Below, one piece after another: positions 16,266 through 26,858 of a stretch of DNA of 40,232 nt. The notes beneath the pieces are model-generated. The model was not told the origin of the DNA and did no database searches. It worked only from the letters and a program-made list of their open reading frames with translations. Both the position numbers and the translations under genes were made by a program. The stretch's first letter is position 1. The number at the start of each line of letters is the position of its first letter. The DNA is from JAVVHH01 sp050954595 (lineage in GTDB: Bacteria; Pseudomonadota; Alphaproteobacteria; Acetobacterales; Acetobacteraceae): positions 1-40,232 of the forward strand of contig JBPBQE010000220.1 in NCBI GenBank assembly GCA_050954595.1, written 5' to 3'.

Positions 16266-17165
16266 CTAAGCCATCCGGGCCTGCCGGGCCCGGACCCGCT
16301 CGCGATAAACGATATACATCCCGCTCAGGATGATTACCGCCGCGCCGGCAAAGGCCGCCGTATCCGGCAGCGCTCCGAACACGAAGTATCCTGCCGTCGC
16401 CGACGACAGCAGCTGGACATAGGAGAACGGCGCCAGCACCGACGCCGTCGCCCGCCGATACGCCAGGATGAGCAGATACTGCCCGCCCGACGAGAACACG
16501 CCGATCGCGATGCCGAGCCCGACCTCGAAGGGCGTCGGCGTCCGATACACCAGGGGCAGCAACGCCGTCAGCACCACCAGCCCGGTGCAGGCGCTCCACA
16601 GCAGCGTCGCCTCGCTCCGGTCCGTGCCGCCGATGATCCGCGTCACGATCATCGCCGCCGCCCAACAGGCCGCCGAACTCAACGGGTACAGCGCCGCCAT
16701 CTGCAACGCGCTGCTCCCCGGGCGGATCACGATCAACACCCCGAGCAGGCCGACCAGCGTCGCCCCCCACCGGTGCACGCCCACCTTTTCATGCAGGATC
16801 AGCACGGACAATGCCGTGATGAACGCCGGCGACACGAAGGAAAGCGCCGCCGCCTCCGCCAACGGCAGGAAACTCAGCCCGGCGATGAAGAACACCGACG
16901 ACCCCAGCAACGTCAGCCCGCGCAACACCTGCAGCCAGGGCCGCCGAGGCCACAACCCGGTGAACCGTCGCCGCCCCGTGACGACCAGACCGAACAGCAC
17001 AAAGACGATGTAGCGCACCCAGGCGATCTCGACCGCCGGCAGATCCGCCTCGCGCAGGTACTTCGCCATCGTGTCCGACATCGAGAACAGCATCACGCCG
17101 CAAACGACTTGAAGGATGGCGGGCCACACGCTCGTGGACTCCGCCCGTGGCTCCGGCGCGATCAT
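16266..17165 (-). CDS. DMT-superfamily (EamA) membrane transporter
   Basis: 299 aa with ten predicted membrane segments in two five-helix EamA repeats (about residues 13-150 and 155-295), the usual architecture and length of RhaT/YdcZ-type drug/metabolite exporters. N-terminal MLFSMSDTMAKYLRE is typical of the subgroup often annotated as S-adenosylmethionine/riboflavin-like carriers, but the substrate cannot be inferred. It is divergent from gyrA; the 167 bp between them (17166-17332) must hold both promoters, though I see no strong consensus. Confidence 0.88.
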   Translation of the reverse strand: MIAPEPRAESTSVWPAILQVVCGVMLFSMSDTMAKYLREADLPAVEIAWVRYIVFVLFGLVVTGRRRFTGLWPRRPWLQVLRGLTLLGSSVFFIAGLSFLPLAEAAALSFVSPAFITALSVLILHEKVGVHRWGATLVGLLGVLIVIRPGSSALQMAALYPLSSAACWAAAMIVTRIIGGTDRSEATLLWSACTGLVVLTALLPLVYRTPTPFEVGLGIAIGVFSSGGQYLLILAYRRATASVLAPFSYVQLLSSATAGYFVFGALPDTAAFAGAAVIILSGMYIVYRERVRARQARMA

Positions 17166-17332
17166 GCCCTCGCTTACCCGATGCCGGAGGGCGCGTCTCC
17201 GTCTGTGCCGGCCGGGCTGGCACCGCTTTCGGCCGGACCTTTACGGAACGCCCTATTTCCGCGATACCCTGACGGGATTCGCGAGGCGACGATCGTCAGC
17301 CGCCGCCTTCCTTCGCAACGGAACTCAGCGCT

Positions 17333-20156
<2,824 letters not shown>

Positions 20157-20164
<8 letters not shown>

Positions 20165-20663
20165 GCGCGCTCACATTGGCGTCTATCCGGGTACCTTCGA
20201 CCCGGTGACCAATGGCCACACCGACATCATCGCTCGCGCTGCCAAGATGCTGCACAAGCTGGTCATCGGCGTGGCGGCTAATCCGGGCAAAAACCCGCTC
20301 TTTCCGCTCGACGAGCGCATGGAGCTGGTCCGCGCCGAAGCCGAGCAGATCTCTAAGCGCACCGGCACAGATATCGAGGTGCAGAAATTCGAGGGCCTCC
20401 TCGTGGCGTTTGCCCGCTCCGTCAACGCCGGTGTGATCGTTCGCGGGCTTCGGGCCGTTACCGATTTCGATTACGAGTTTCAGATGGTCGGCATGAATCA
20501 TCGTCTCGACCCGGAGGTGGAGACCGTCTTCTTCATGGCGAGCGAACGTCATCAGTTCATCTCGTCCCGTTTCGTCAAGGAGATCGCCCGCCTCGGTGGC
20601 GACGTGAGCAGCTTCGTGCCGAAGCTGACGCTCGAGCGCACGATGTTGCGGGTTAAAGAATAG
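20157..20663 (+). CDS. coaD: Phosphopantetheine adenylyltransferase
   Basis: 168 aa, normal length. It catalyses the fourth step of coenzyme A synthesis, joining ATP and 4'-phosphopantetheine to dephospho-CoA. Nucleotidyltransferase motifs: GTFDPVTNGH (residues 12-21, the T/HxGH motif) and ISSRFVKE near 140, the variant of ISSTxxRE. The ATG at 20157 lies inside gyrA and the two frames overlap by eight bases, which implies translational coupling. The cyclophilin gene follows after 12 bp. Confidence 0.97.
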
Positions 20664-20675
20664 GGGAGAGTGGCC

Positions 20676-21227
20676 ATGTTCCGCCGCAGCCTGATCGCAA
20701 CGATTACCGCCTTATCAATTGGAGTTCTGATGTCCGACGCCGCCGACGCCCAACCCGCCGAACCCGGCAACACCTGGAACCTCGAGCTGAAGGACGGCTG
20801 CAAGGTCGCCATCAAGCTCCGTCCCGACCTGGCTCCAAAGATGGTCGAGCGCGTCAAGACGCTGACCGCCCAGGGCTTCTACGACGGCACGCCGTTCCAT
20901 CGCGTGATCGAAGGCTTCATGGCCCAGGGTGGCGACCCCACCGGTTCCGGCACCGGCGGCAGCAAGCTTCCCGACGTTCCGGCCGAGTTCACCAACAAGG
21001 CGCACTTCCTGCGCGGCACTGTCGGTGCGGCTCGTACACAGGACCCGAACAGCGCCAACAGCCAGTTCTACATCATGTTTGCCCCGGCGACCCATCTCGA
21101 CGGCCAATACACGATCTTCGGCCAGGTCGTGTCCGGCATGGAATGCATCGACAAGATCAAGCGCGGCTCGGGCGGCGGCGGCACCGTCTCCGGCCCCGAC
21201 AAGATCATCCACGCCACCATCAGCTAA
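20676..21227 (+). CDS. Periplasmic cyclophilin-type peptidyl-prolyl cis-trans isomerase
   Basis: 183 aa from the ATG at 20676, with GGGGAGAG six bases upstream; a GTG at 20670 sits too close to that site. Signal peptide to about residue 27 (ending ADA-Q). The cyclophilin core is complete: FHRVIEGFMAQGGDPTGSGTGG, then GAARTQDPNSANSQFYI and HLDGQYTIFGQVVSGM, including the catalytic Arg of FHRVI. It assists folding of exported proteins. It follows gyrA-coaD, probably in one transcript, and a strong hairpin follows its stop. Confidence 0.95.
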   Translation: MFRRSLIATITALSIGVLMSDAADAQPAEPGNTWNLELKDGCKVAIKLRPDLAPKMVERVKTLTAQGFYDGTPFHRVIEGFMAQGGDPTGSGTGGSKLPDVPAEFTNKAHFLRGTVGAARTQDPNSANSQFYIMFAPATHLDGQYTIFGQVVSGMECIDKIKRGSGGGGTVSGPDKIIHATIS

Positions 21228-21233
21228 GGCATC

Positions 21234-21261
21234 TGGCACCCGGTCGTAAGGTCGGGTGCCA
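21234..21261 (+). terminator. Hairpin after the gyrA-coaD-cyclophilin genes
   Basis: TGGCACCCG (21234-21242) and CGGGTGCCA (21253-21261) form a perfect 9-bp GC-rich stem with a 10-base loop, seven bases after the cyclophilin stop. The downstream sequence has only short T runs, so termination may be imperfect or Rho-assisted. Confidence 0.65.
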
Positions 21262-21270
21262 CACTATCGT

Positions 21271-21299
21271 TTGACGCTCTTTACCCGGCGCGGTAACGA
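21271..21299 (+). promoter_or_regulatory. Putative promoter of tRNA-Lys
   Basis: TTGACG (21271-21276) is a 5/6 match to the -35. After a 17-bp spacer, TAACGA (21294-21299) is a weak -10. The start would fall near 21306, seven bases before the tRNA, and the element sits just after the preceding hairpin. Confidence 0.45.
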
Positions 21300-21312
21300 G
21301 ACGCCGCATTAT

Positions 21313-21385
21313 GGGCCTGTAGCTCAGTTGGTAGAGCACGGGACTTTTAATCTTGTGGTCGTGGGTTCGAGTCCCACCGGGCCCA
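21313..21385 (+). tRNA. tRNA-Lys (anticodon TTT)
   Basis: 73 bases with complete cloverleaf: acceptor stem GGGCCTG/CGGGCCC, D arm GCTCAGTTGGTAGAGC, anticodon loop CTTTTAA with TTT at 21346-21348, T arm GTGGG-TTCGAGT-CCCAC, discriminator A. The 3' CCA is not encoded and must be added enzymatically. The anticodon stem contains two G-T pairs, normal for tRNA-Lys. Confidence 0.97.
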
Positions 21386-21470
21386 TTGACACCATCATCG
21401 CTGCCGCCTCGATTTACCGGGCATTAATCAATGGGGCTTAGTCTGGTGCCATCCTAGTGGTGAGCCAGCC

Positions 21471-21761
21471 ATGTCCATCGAAGCAATTTCCACCGTCGAT
21501 GCCGATCTTGCCCGAGTAGCATCCGCGCAGGGGCAACTGTCCGCCGCGCAGGGGCAGGAAATTCCCAGCGATAGCAGCGATCCAAGCCAGGTCGAAAAAG
21601 CGCATGCGGCGGTGGCCTCGGCCGAGGCCGCCTTGGCTGCGGCCCAAGCTGCCTTGAACGCCGCGCAGGCTGACCAGAGCAGCACCGTCGCTCCCGCCAG
21701 TGATCCGAATCAAGCGACTGCGGCGCCGGTCAGCACGCATTTGGTCGATACCACGGCCTAG
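21471..21761 (+). CDS. Small Ala/Gln-rich protein of unknown function
   Basis: 96 aa. Low-complexity and strongly helical, with an Ala-rich heptad-like region (about residues 40-70, repeated AxAAxAALxAAQA) that could form a coiled coil; the C-terminal 25 residues look disordered. No signal peptide, Cys or known domain. It lies between tRNA-Lys and the Nei gene with no clear ribosome binding site. A hairpin 18 bases after its stop supports a separate unit. Function unknown. Confidence 0.5.
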   Translation: MSIEAISTVDADLARVASAQGQLSAAQGQEIPSDSSDPSQVEKAHAAVASAEAALAAAQAALNAAQADQSSTVAPASDPNQATAAPVSTHLVDTTA

Positions 21762-21778
21762 ACCAGCATCGAGCTTCC

Positions 21779-21796
21779 TGCCAGGCCGCCCTGGCA
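21779..21796 (+). terminator. Hairpin after the small Ala-rich gene
   Basis: TGCCAGG (21779-21785) and CCTGGCA (21790-21796) form a perfect 7-bp stem with loop CCGC. No T-tract follows, so its role as a terminator is uncertain. Confidence 0.4.
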
Positions 21797-21844
21797 CCTT
21801 CGGCCAGCGCGCCTATCTCTCGATCCCCGAGTTCAGGATCGATC

Positions 21845-22708
21845 TTGCCCGAAGGCCACACCGTTCACCGTCTTGCCGACGCGTTCACCGCCCAATTCGT
21901 TGGCCACACCGTCCGTGCCAGCAGCCCCCAGGGCCGATTCGCCGCCGGTGCGGAGATCATTGACGGGCATCGCCTGGTCCGTGCCGAAGCCTGGGGCAAG
22001 CAGATGTTCCTGCTGTTCGATCATGATGTCTGGGTGCGGGTTCACCTTGGCCTTTACGGCATGTGGCGCTTCGCCGGTCCTGGCCTGGACGGTATCGGCC
22101 GCTTCACCCGCGGCGAGGAACCCGAGGACGAGGAAGGCCGCCCGATCCCGCGCGGTGTGGTCCGCCTTCGCCTCGCGACCGAAACCCATATCGGCGACCT
22201 CAGCGGCCCGACCTTCTGCGGCATTGAGACGCCGGAGGAGAAAGCCGTCTCCACCGCCGGCATCGGGCCCGACCCGCTCCGCCCCGGCGCCCGGCCCGGT
22301 CGCGCCTGGGACATCATATCCGCTTCCAAGATGTCGATCGGTCAGTTGCTGATGCGTCAAGACGTCATCGGCGGCATCGGCAACATTTACCGCGCCGAAC
22401 TCCTGTTCCGCGCCCGCATCGAGCCGCACAAGCCCGGTCGTAACCTGTCGCGCGCGCAATTTGACGCCCTCTGGCGCGACACCCGCGCCATGTTGAGCGA
22501 CGGTGTCCGCGATGGTGCCATCATCACCACCCGCCCCAAGGATCGCCCGCCCGGTGTTCCCGTTCTGGGCCGGCGCAGACGCGACGATGCTCGATCCTAC
22601 GTCGCCTTCCGAAAGGGCGAGCCGTGCCGCATCTGCGGCACGCCGGTGGCGATGGAAGTCATGGCCGGCCGTAAGCTCTATTGGTGCCCCACCTGTCAGG
22701 TGGAGTAG
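21845..22708 (+). CDS. Fpg/Nei-family DNA glycosylase/AP lyase (endonuclease VIII-like)
   Basis: 287 aa. The start must be the TTG at 21845, because the N-terminal MPEGHTVHR places catalytic Pro2 and Glu3 correctly; AGGATCG lies just upstream. Lys52 (WGKQM) is the conserved beta-hairpin lysine. The helix-two-turn-helix GGIGNIYRAELLFRA follows at about 175-190, and a C-terminal zinc finger has four Cys (CRIC and CPTC). The MPEGH start and HRLA resemble the Nei2 group rather than MutM (MPELPEVE). It removes oxidised bases and nicks the abasic site in base excision repair. Confidence 0.92.
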   Translation: MPEGHTVHRLADAFTAQFVGHTVRASSPQGRFAAGAEIIDGHRLVRAEAWGKQMFLLFDHDVWVRVHLGLYGMWRFAGPGLDGIGRFTRGEEPEDEEGRPIPRGVVRLRLATETHIGDLSGPTFCGIETPEEKAVSTAGIGPDPLRPGARPGRAWDIISASKMSIGQLLMRQDVIGGIGNIYRAELLFRARIEPHKPGRNLSRAQFDALWRDTRAMLSDGVRDGAIITTRPKDRPPGVPVLGRRRRDDARSYVAFRKGEPCRICGTPVAMEVMAGRKLYWCPTCQVE

Positions 22709-22712
22709 CGCT

Positions 22713-23021
22713 CTAGGTTCCGGTCAGCACATGCACCACGCGTGAGGCCAGATGGTCCTTCACCGTGGCGGCATACGTCTTCATGTGCTCCGACCGCCCA
22801 TGTGCCTGCAGCGCGGCCATGCTGGCCCATTGCTCGACCACGCAGAAGCTGTCCGGCCCGAGTGGCGTCTGCACCGCGCCCGCGTCTGGGGCATCGATGG
22901 TCGGCTCGTAGAGAATGCAGCCTTCTTCCGCATGCACGGCTGGCATGTTGGCGCGGAATACGCCCAATACAGTCTCGCGCTGGCCGGGCTTGGCGGTGAT
23001 GATGGCCATGACATAGATCAT
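22713..23021 (-). CDS. Antibiotic biosynthesis monooxygenase (ABM)-domain protein
   Basis: 102 aa from the ATG at 23021, preceded by AGGAGG at the correct distance; longer readings to 23195 lack such a site. A single ferredoxin-like ABM domain: MIYVMAIITAKPGQRE, EEGCILYEP, VVEQWASMAALQAH and a C-terminal EHMKTY segment, as in YgiN-type small quinone-modifying or dimeric monooxygenases. Usually a homodimer. Cytoplasmic. It is convergent with the Nei gene four bases away and divergent from the serine hydrolase. Confidence 0.9.
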   Translation of the reverse strand: MIYVMAIITAKPGQRETVLGVFRANMPAVHAEEGCILYEPTIDAPDAGAVQTPLGPDSFCVVEQWASMAALQAHGRSEHMKTYAATVKDHLASRVVHVLTGT

Positions 23022-23091
23022 GTGCGTGTCCTCCTGATGATGTGGGCGGAAGCTCACCACCGGGTGGCGCGCGGTGCAATGGAGCGACCGC

Positions 23092-24303
23092 ATGGATAAG
23101 TCGTTATGTGAAGCTGTGGGCCTATCGGCGACCCGTCTCGGCCGCATTGATGGCTGGATGCAGCGCTGGGTCGATAGCGGGCGCCTCACCGGCATGTCCG
23201 TCCTGGTCAGCCGCCGCGGGCAGATCGCCTACCAGAATTGCTACGGCCTGTCGGACGTTGAGCGCGGCACACCGATGTCGCCCGAGACCATCGTCCGCAT
23301 CTATTCCATGACCAAGCCGCTCACCAGCGTCGCCCTCATGATGCTCTACGAGGAAGGCCGCTTCCAGCTCGACGACCCGATCCACGCCGTGCTGCCCTAT
23401 TTCCAGCAAACCCGCGTGTGGGCCGGCGAGGGCCGTGACCCCGTCCCGCTCGAGCGCCCGATCACCTACCGTGACTTGCTGACCCACACCTCCGGGCTGA
23501 CCTACGGCTTCATGAACGCCACCCCGATCGACGCCATGTATCGCGAGCAGGGGGTCGATTTCCAAACCGCGGACGCCACCCTAGGCCAGATCGTCGCCAA
23601 AGCCGCGTCCATGCCGCTTCTCGCCCAGCCCGGCGCCGCCTGGAACTACTCGATCGCCACCGACGTCATCGGCCACCTCGTCGCCGAGATCTCAGGCATG
23701 CCGTTCGGGCAATTCCTGCACGACCGGGTCATCGCCCCGCTCGGGATGACCGACACCGCCTTCACCGTGGCACCCGGCAACGTGCCCCGCTTCGCCGCCA
23801 ACTACTACAAAGGCGAAGACGGCCGCGCCGCCCTGCTCGACGATCCCGCCACCTCCCGCTTCGTCGCCCGCCCGCCCGACGCCATCGCGTCCGGCGGCGG
23901 CGGCTTAACCGGCACCGCCAGCGACTATATGCGATTCTGCCACATGATGTTGAACAAGGGCGCGCTGGACGGCGAACGCCTGCTCGGCCGCAAGACCGTC
24001 GAGCTGATGACCTGCAACCACCTCGGCGGCGACATGGCGTCGATGGGCATGCCCCGCTTCAGCGAAAGCAAATACGACGGCGTCGGCTTCGGCCTCGGCT
24101 TCTCCGTCATGCTCGACCCGGCGAAGGCCGAGATGCTCGGCACCCCGGGCGAGTACGCCTGGGGCGGCGCCGCCAGCACCGCGTTCTGGATCGACCCGGC
24201 CGAGGAGATGGCCGTCGTCCTGCTGACGCAGCTCACCCCCTCGAGCACCTACCCGATCCGCCGCGAGCTGCGGGTCCTCACTTACGCAGCCGTGGTCGAC
24301 TGA
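23092..24303 (+). CDS. Class C beta-lactamase-like serine hydrolase/esterase (family VIII)
   Basis: 403 aa from the ATG at 23092 with GGAGCGACC upstream. Penicillin-binding-protein-like active site: SMTK with Ser72 and Lys75, YSI in the WNYSIATDVIG region (the Tyr of YxN), and HTSG near 137. No signal peptide is seen, unlike AmpC beta-lactamases, so this is more likely a cytoplasmic family VIII esterase of the EstB type. The C-terminal WGGAASTAFWIDP region is typical of that group. The substrate is unknown. Confidence 0.88.
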   Translation: MDKSLCEAVGLSATRLGRIDGWMQRWVDSGRLTGMSVLVSRRGQIAYQNCYGLSDVERGTPMSPETIVRIYSMTKPLTSVALMMLYEEGRFQLDDPIHAVLPYFQQTRVWAGEGRDPVPLERPITYRDLLTHTSGLTYGFMNATPIDAMYREQGVDFQTADATLGQIVAKAASMPLLAQPGAAWNYSIATDVIGHLVAEISGMPFGQFLHDRVIAPLGMTDTAFTVAPGNVPRFAANYYKGEDGRAALLDDPATSRFVARPPDAIASGGGGLTGTASDYMRFCHMMLNKGALDGERLLGRKTVELMTCNHLGGDMASMGMPRFSESKYDGVGFGLGFSVMLDPAKAEMLGTPGEYAWGGAASTAFWIDPAEEMAVVLLTQLTPSSTYPIRRELRVLTYAAVVD

Positions 24304-24315
24304 CGAAGCATCCTC

Positions 24316-24462
24316 ATGACTGACCAACTACTCTGGGAAAGCGCGGACGACATCGGCCGCTTTACCTTAACCGCCCCGCTCAACGCAGTGCGCTCACCTG
24401 GGCGATGCAACCACATCGGCAGCGTCCTCACCAAGCGCCCGCCGGCCTGGACCGGCGCGTGA
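24316..24462 (+). CDS. Possible 48-residue ORF between serine hydrolase and acetyltransferase
   Basis: An ATG at 24316, 13 bases after the serine hydrolase stop, opens a 48-residue reading to a TGA at 24460-24462, just before the acetyltransferase start. No ribosome binding site or recognised domain. It may be a relic of a longer gene. Without it, 24304-24465 is a 162-base gap with nothing else visible. Confidence 0.2.
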   Translation: MTDQLLWESADDIGRFTLTAPLNAVRSPGRCNHIGSVLTKRPPAWTGA

Positions 24463-24465
24463 TCG

Positions 24466-24984
24466 ATGTCGGCCAGCACCTCATCCGCCGGGCCTGACCC
24501 GCTGCTGATCCGCCCCGCGACCCCGGATGATGCCGCCGCGATCGCCGCGATCATCCTCCCGACCATCCACGCCGGAACGACCTACACGCTCGACCGCGAC
24601 ATGACCGAAGCCGACGCGCTCGCTTATTGGATGGGTGCCGACAAGCAGACCTTCGTTGCCGAACAAGCCGGCATAGTCGTCGGCACCTACTACATCCGGC
24701 CCAACCAAGCCGGCGGCGGCCGCCATGTCTGTAATTGCGGCTACATGACCAGCGCCGCTGCCATCGGCCGCGGCGTCGCCAGCCGCATGTGCGAACACTC
24801 GCTCGCCCAGGCGCGGTCGTCGGGCTATCGCGCCATGCAATTCAACTTCGTCGTCAGCACGAACGACCGTGCCGTGCGCCTATGGCAACGTCTCGGCTTC
24901 GCGATCGTCGGCCGGCTCACGGAGGCGTTCCGGCATCCCGAGTTCGGCTACGTCGATGCCTTTGTCATGTATCGGACACTCTGA
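24466..24984 (+). CDS. GNAT-family N-acetyltransferase
   Basis: 172 aa. Acetyl-CoA binding motif A is represented by AAAIGRGVASRMCEH (Q/RxxGxG/A region near residues 97-112), with VSTNDRAVRLWQRLGF near the C-terminus, characteristic of GNAT enzymes. The N-terminal RPATPDDAAAIAAI is the typical first strand and helix. The acceptor is unknown (amino acid, polyamine, drug or protein N-terminus). Convergent with the cytochrome gene. Confidence 0.88.
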   Translation: MSASTSSAGPDPLLIRPATPDDAAAIAAIILPTIHAGTTYTLDRDMTEADALAYWMGADKQTFVAEQAGIVVGTYYIRPNQAGGGRHVCNCGYMTSAAAIGRGVASRMCEHSLAQARSSGYRAMQFNFVVSTNDRAVRLWQRLGFAIVGRLTEAFRHPEFGYVDAFVMYRTL

Positions 24985-24998
24985 ACCAACTCCGCTTC

Positions 24999-25550
24999 CT
25001 ACTTGGCCGGGTCGGCGGTGACGAAGCCGTTCCGGTTCGGCATTTGCACCTGCGGCAGACTGGCCGCATCCAGCACCTGCGTCTCCGGCACGATCCCGTT
25101 CAGGTAGAGGACGTAGGCGGTCACGGCATAAACCTGGTCGGGGCTGAGCGATTGTGGCGCGTTGAACGGCATGGCCCGGTGGATGTAGTCGTACAGCGTA
25201 GTTGCATATGGCCAGTAGCTGCCGACGGTCTGGACGGCAGCCGGCGTCGCCAGCGTTCCCATCCCGCCCGTCAGCCGGATCGACGACGAGATCGGGTGTT
25301 CGCCCTTCGCGCCGTGGCACGCCGCGCAGCTTTGCGCGAACAGCGTCTCGCCCGCCTTGACCGTGCCGCTTCCCGCCGGCAGCCCGGTTCCGTCGGGTCG
25401 GATTTCGATATCGAACGGCGCGGCTGCGTCCTTGGTCAGCGCCGTGCCGAGGCCGAATTTCGGCGGGTCGGCCACAGCGTTCCCCAGCGTTCCCACCGAG
25501 AGCAGCGCCACGGCGATCGTCAGTTCAGGCTGCAAGGCTGAAGCTCCCAT
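24999..25550 (-). CDS. Periplasmic monohaem cytochrome c, electron acceptor of the SoxC-like enzyme
   Basis: 183 aa if started at the ATG at 25550; that start lies 26 bases inside the upstream gene and lacks an evident Shine-Dalgarno. A TTG at 25535 is also possible. The N-terminus has a signal peptide ending NAVA-D (about residue 27). Haem site CAACH (Cys75, Cys78, His79) and a probable distal Met127 in RAMPFNAPQ give a class I c-type cytochrome. SoxD partners of SoxC are often larger diheme proteins, so this is the monohaem type. It takes electrons from the molybdenum enzyme encoded just upstream. Confidence 0.85.
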   Translation of the reverse strand: MGASALQPELTIAVALLSVGTLGNAVADPPKFGLGTALTKDAAAPFDIEIRPDGTGLPAGSGTVKAGETLFAQSCAACHGAKGEHPISSSIRLTGGMGTLATPAAVQTVGSYWPYATTLYDYIHRAMPFNAPQSLSPDQVYAVTAYVLYLNGIVPETQVLDAASLPQVQMPNRNGFVTADPAK

Positions 25551-26766
25551 CCGGTGCCAGACGCCAGGGAAGAATGGCGTCGTAATGATAGTAGAAATTC
25601 GACCCGCGCTCGGCCAATACGCTGGCCCGCGTCGGCTGCACCGCGCCGGTTTCGTCCGTCGCCCGGCTCTGCAACACAGCTGGGCCGCCACTCCAGTTCC
25701 ACGGCAGCCGGAACCGTGTCAGGCAGCGCGGCAGCACCGGCCCCTGTAGTGCCGCATCGGTCCAACTCGCCCCGCCATCGGCCGACACCTCCACCCGCGT
25801 GACCCGGCCGTTGCCGGACCAGGCGAGCCCAGTGATCTCGTGAAATCCGGTTTGCTTCAACTGAAAGCCGGGTGATGGCCGCGTAATCACCGATTTTACC
25901 CGCATGATGAAGTTGAACTGCAGCGCTTTGCCGTCCGGCTCGAGATCCGTGTACTTCGACGTCTCCTCCCGCGTCTCGAACGGCGCCGGGCCGAGCTTCA
26001 GCCGCCGCAGCCACTTGATGTTCGTGTTGCCCTCGTATCCCGGCAGCAGCAGCCGCAGCGGGTAGCCCTGCTCCGGGCGCAGCCGTTCGCCGTTTTGCGA
26101 GTAGGCCAGGATCGCGTCGTCCATCGCTTTGGCGACCGGGGTCGAGCGGGTCATGGCGCAGGCATCCGCTCCCTCGGCCAGCATCCAGGTCGCACCTTTC
26201 TGCACCCCTGCTTCGGCCAACACGTCGGACAGGCGAACGCCGGTCCACTCGGCGCAGCTCAGCAAGCCATGCGTGTCCTGCACGGTGTAATCCGGCTTGA
26301 TGTTGGACTGTTTGTAGAACCCGGTGTTGCCGGAGCATTCCAGGAAATGGATCGCCGACACCGATGGAAACCGCATCAGGTCTTCCATCGAGAAACTGAG
26401 CGGCCGATCGACCATGCCATGCACCATCAGCCGATGCTGCTCGGGGTCGATGGCTGGAGTCCCTGCATGGCTGCGGATGTAGTGCAGGCCGTTCGGGGTG
26501 ATGATCCCGTCGAGATGCTGCAGGGGGGTGAAGATCGACCCCGAGGTGTCGAACAGGAGCTTGTCGCGCGGGCGCCGGACGACGTGGCTCTCGAATGGTG
26601 ACGGCGCGCCATAATGGTCGTCGGCGATCGGGGTGCCCTGCTCCTTCGTCCAGGGAGGTACGCCCTCCACCGGCGACTGAGCGGGAGGCACGGGAGCGGC
26701 GATGGCGCGGGCGATCGGCGCGGCGGCCAAGGTTGCCCCAGCGCGCAGAATGGTGCGGCGGATCAT
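25525..26766 (-). CDS. soxC: SoxC-like molybdopterin sulfite dehydrogenase, Tat-exported
   Basis: 413 aa, preceded by a strong GGGAGGAGG. The N-terminus MIRRTILRAG plus a hydrophobic Ala-rich stretch is a twin-arginine signal, so the folded protein reaches the periplasm with its cofactor. Molybdenum-ligating Cys144 lies in HFLECSGN. The oxidoreductase domain runs to about 280 and the Mo-co dimerisation domain follows (VEVSADGGASWTDA). SoxC-type enzymes oxidise sulfite or protein-bound sulfur and pass electrons to a c-type cytochrome, here the next gene. No other sox gene is nearby, so sulfite detoxification is likely. It could be another sulfite-oxidase-family dehydrogenase. Confidence 0.85.
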   Translation of the reverse strand: MIRRTILRAGATLAAAPIARAIAAPVPPAQSPVEGVPPWTKEQGTPIADDHYGAPSPFESHVVRRPRDKLLFDTSGSIFTPLQHLDGIITPNGLHYIRSHAGTPAIDPEQHRLMVHGMVDRPLSFSMEDLMRFPSVSAIHFLECSGNTGFYKQSNIKPDYTVQDTHGLLSCAEWTGVRLSDVLAEAGVQKGATWMLAEGADACAMTRSTPVAKAMDDAILAYSQNGERLRPEQGYPLRLLLPGYEGNTNIKWLRRLKLGPAPFETREETSKYTDLEPDGKALQFNFIMRVKSVITRPSPGFQLKQTGFHEITGLAWSGNGRVTRVEVSADGGASWTDAALQGPVLPRCLTRFRLPWNWSGGPAVLQSRATDETGAVQPTRASVLAERGSNFYYHYDAILPWRLAPDGSFSLAA

Positions 26767-26782
26767 GGTGGTAGCCTCCTCC

Positions 26783-26815
26783 CTGAAGGACGAGGCACGA
26801 TAGAGCGTCTTTCAG
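26783..26815 (-). promoter_or_regulatory. Leader hairpin abutting the soxC ribosome binding site
   Basis: On the minus strand CTGAAAGACG (26815-26806) pairs with CGTCCTTCAG (26792-26783), nine Watson-Crick pairs plus one G-U, with a 13-base loop. The stem ends at the first base of the Shine-Dalgarno (26783-26775). It may be a terminator for the upstream SDR gene, an mRNA-stabilising leader or an operator. The rest of the 92-bp gap (26767-26858) shows no other feature. Confidence 0.45.
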
Positions 26816-26858
26816 GCCCGCCACGAACACGCTTTAGTGGGCGAGCCGAGAACGCCGA

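Noticed and set aside
21386..21391. TTGACA just after the tRNA
   Set aside because: No -10 element follows at 16-18 bp, so I do not call it a promoter.
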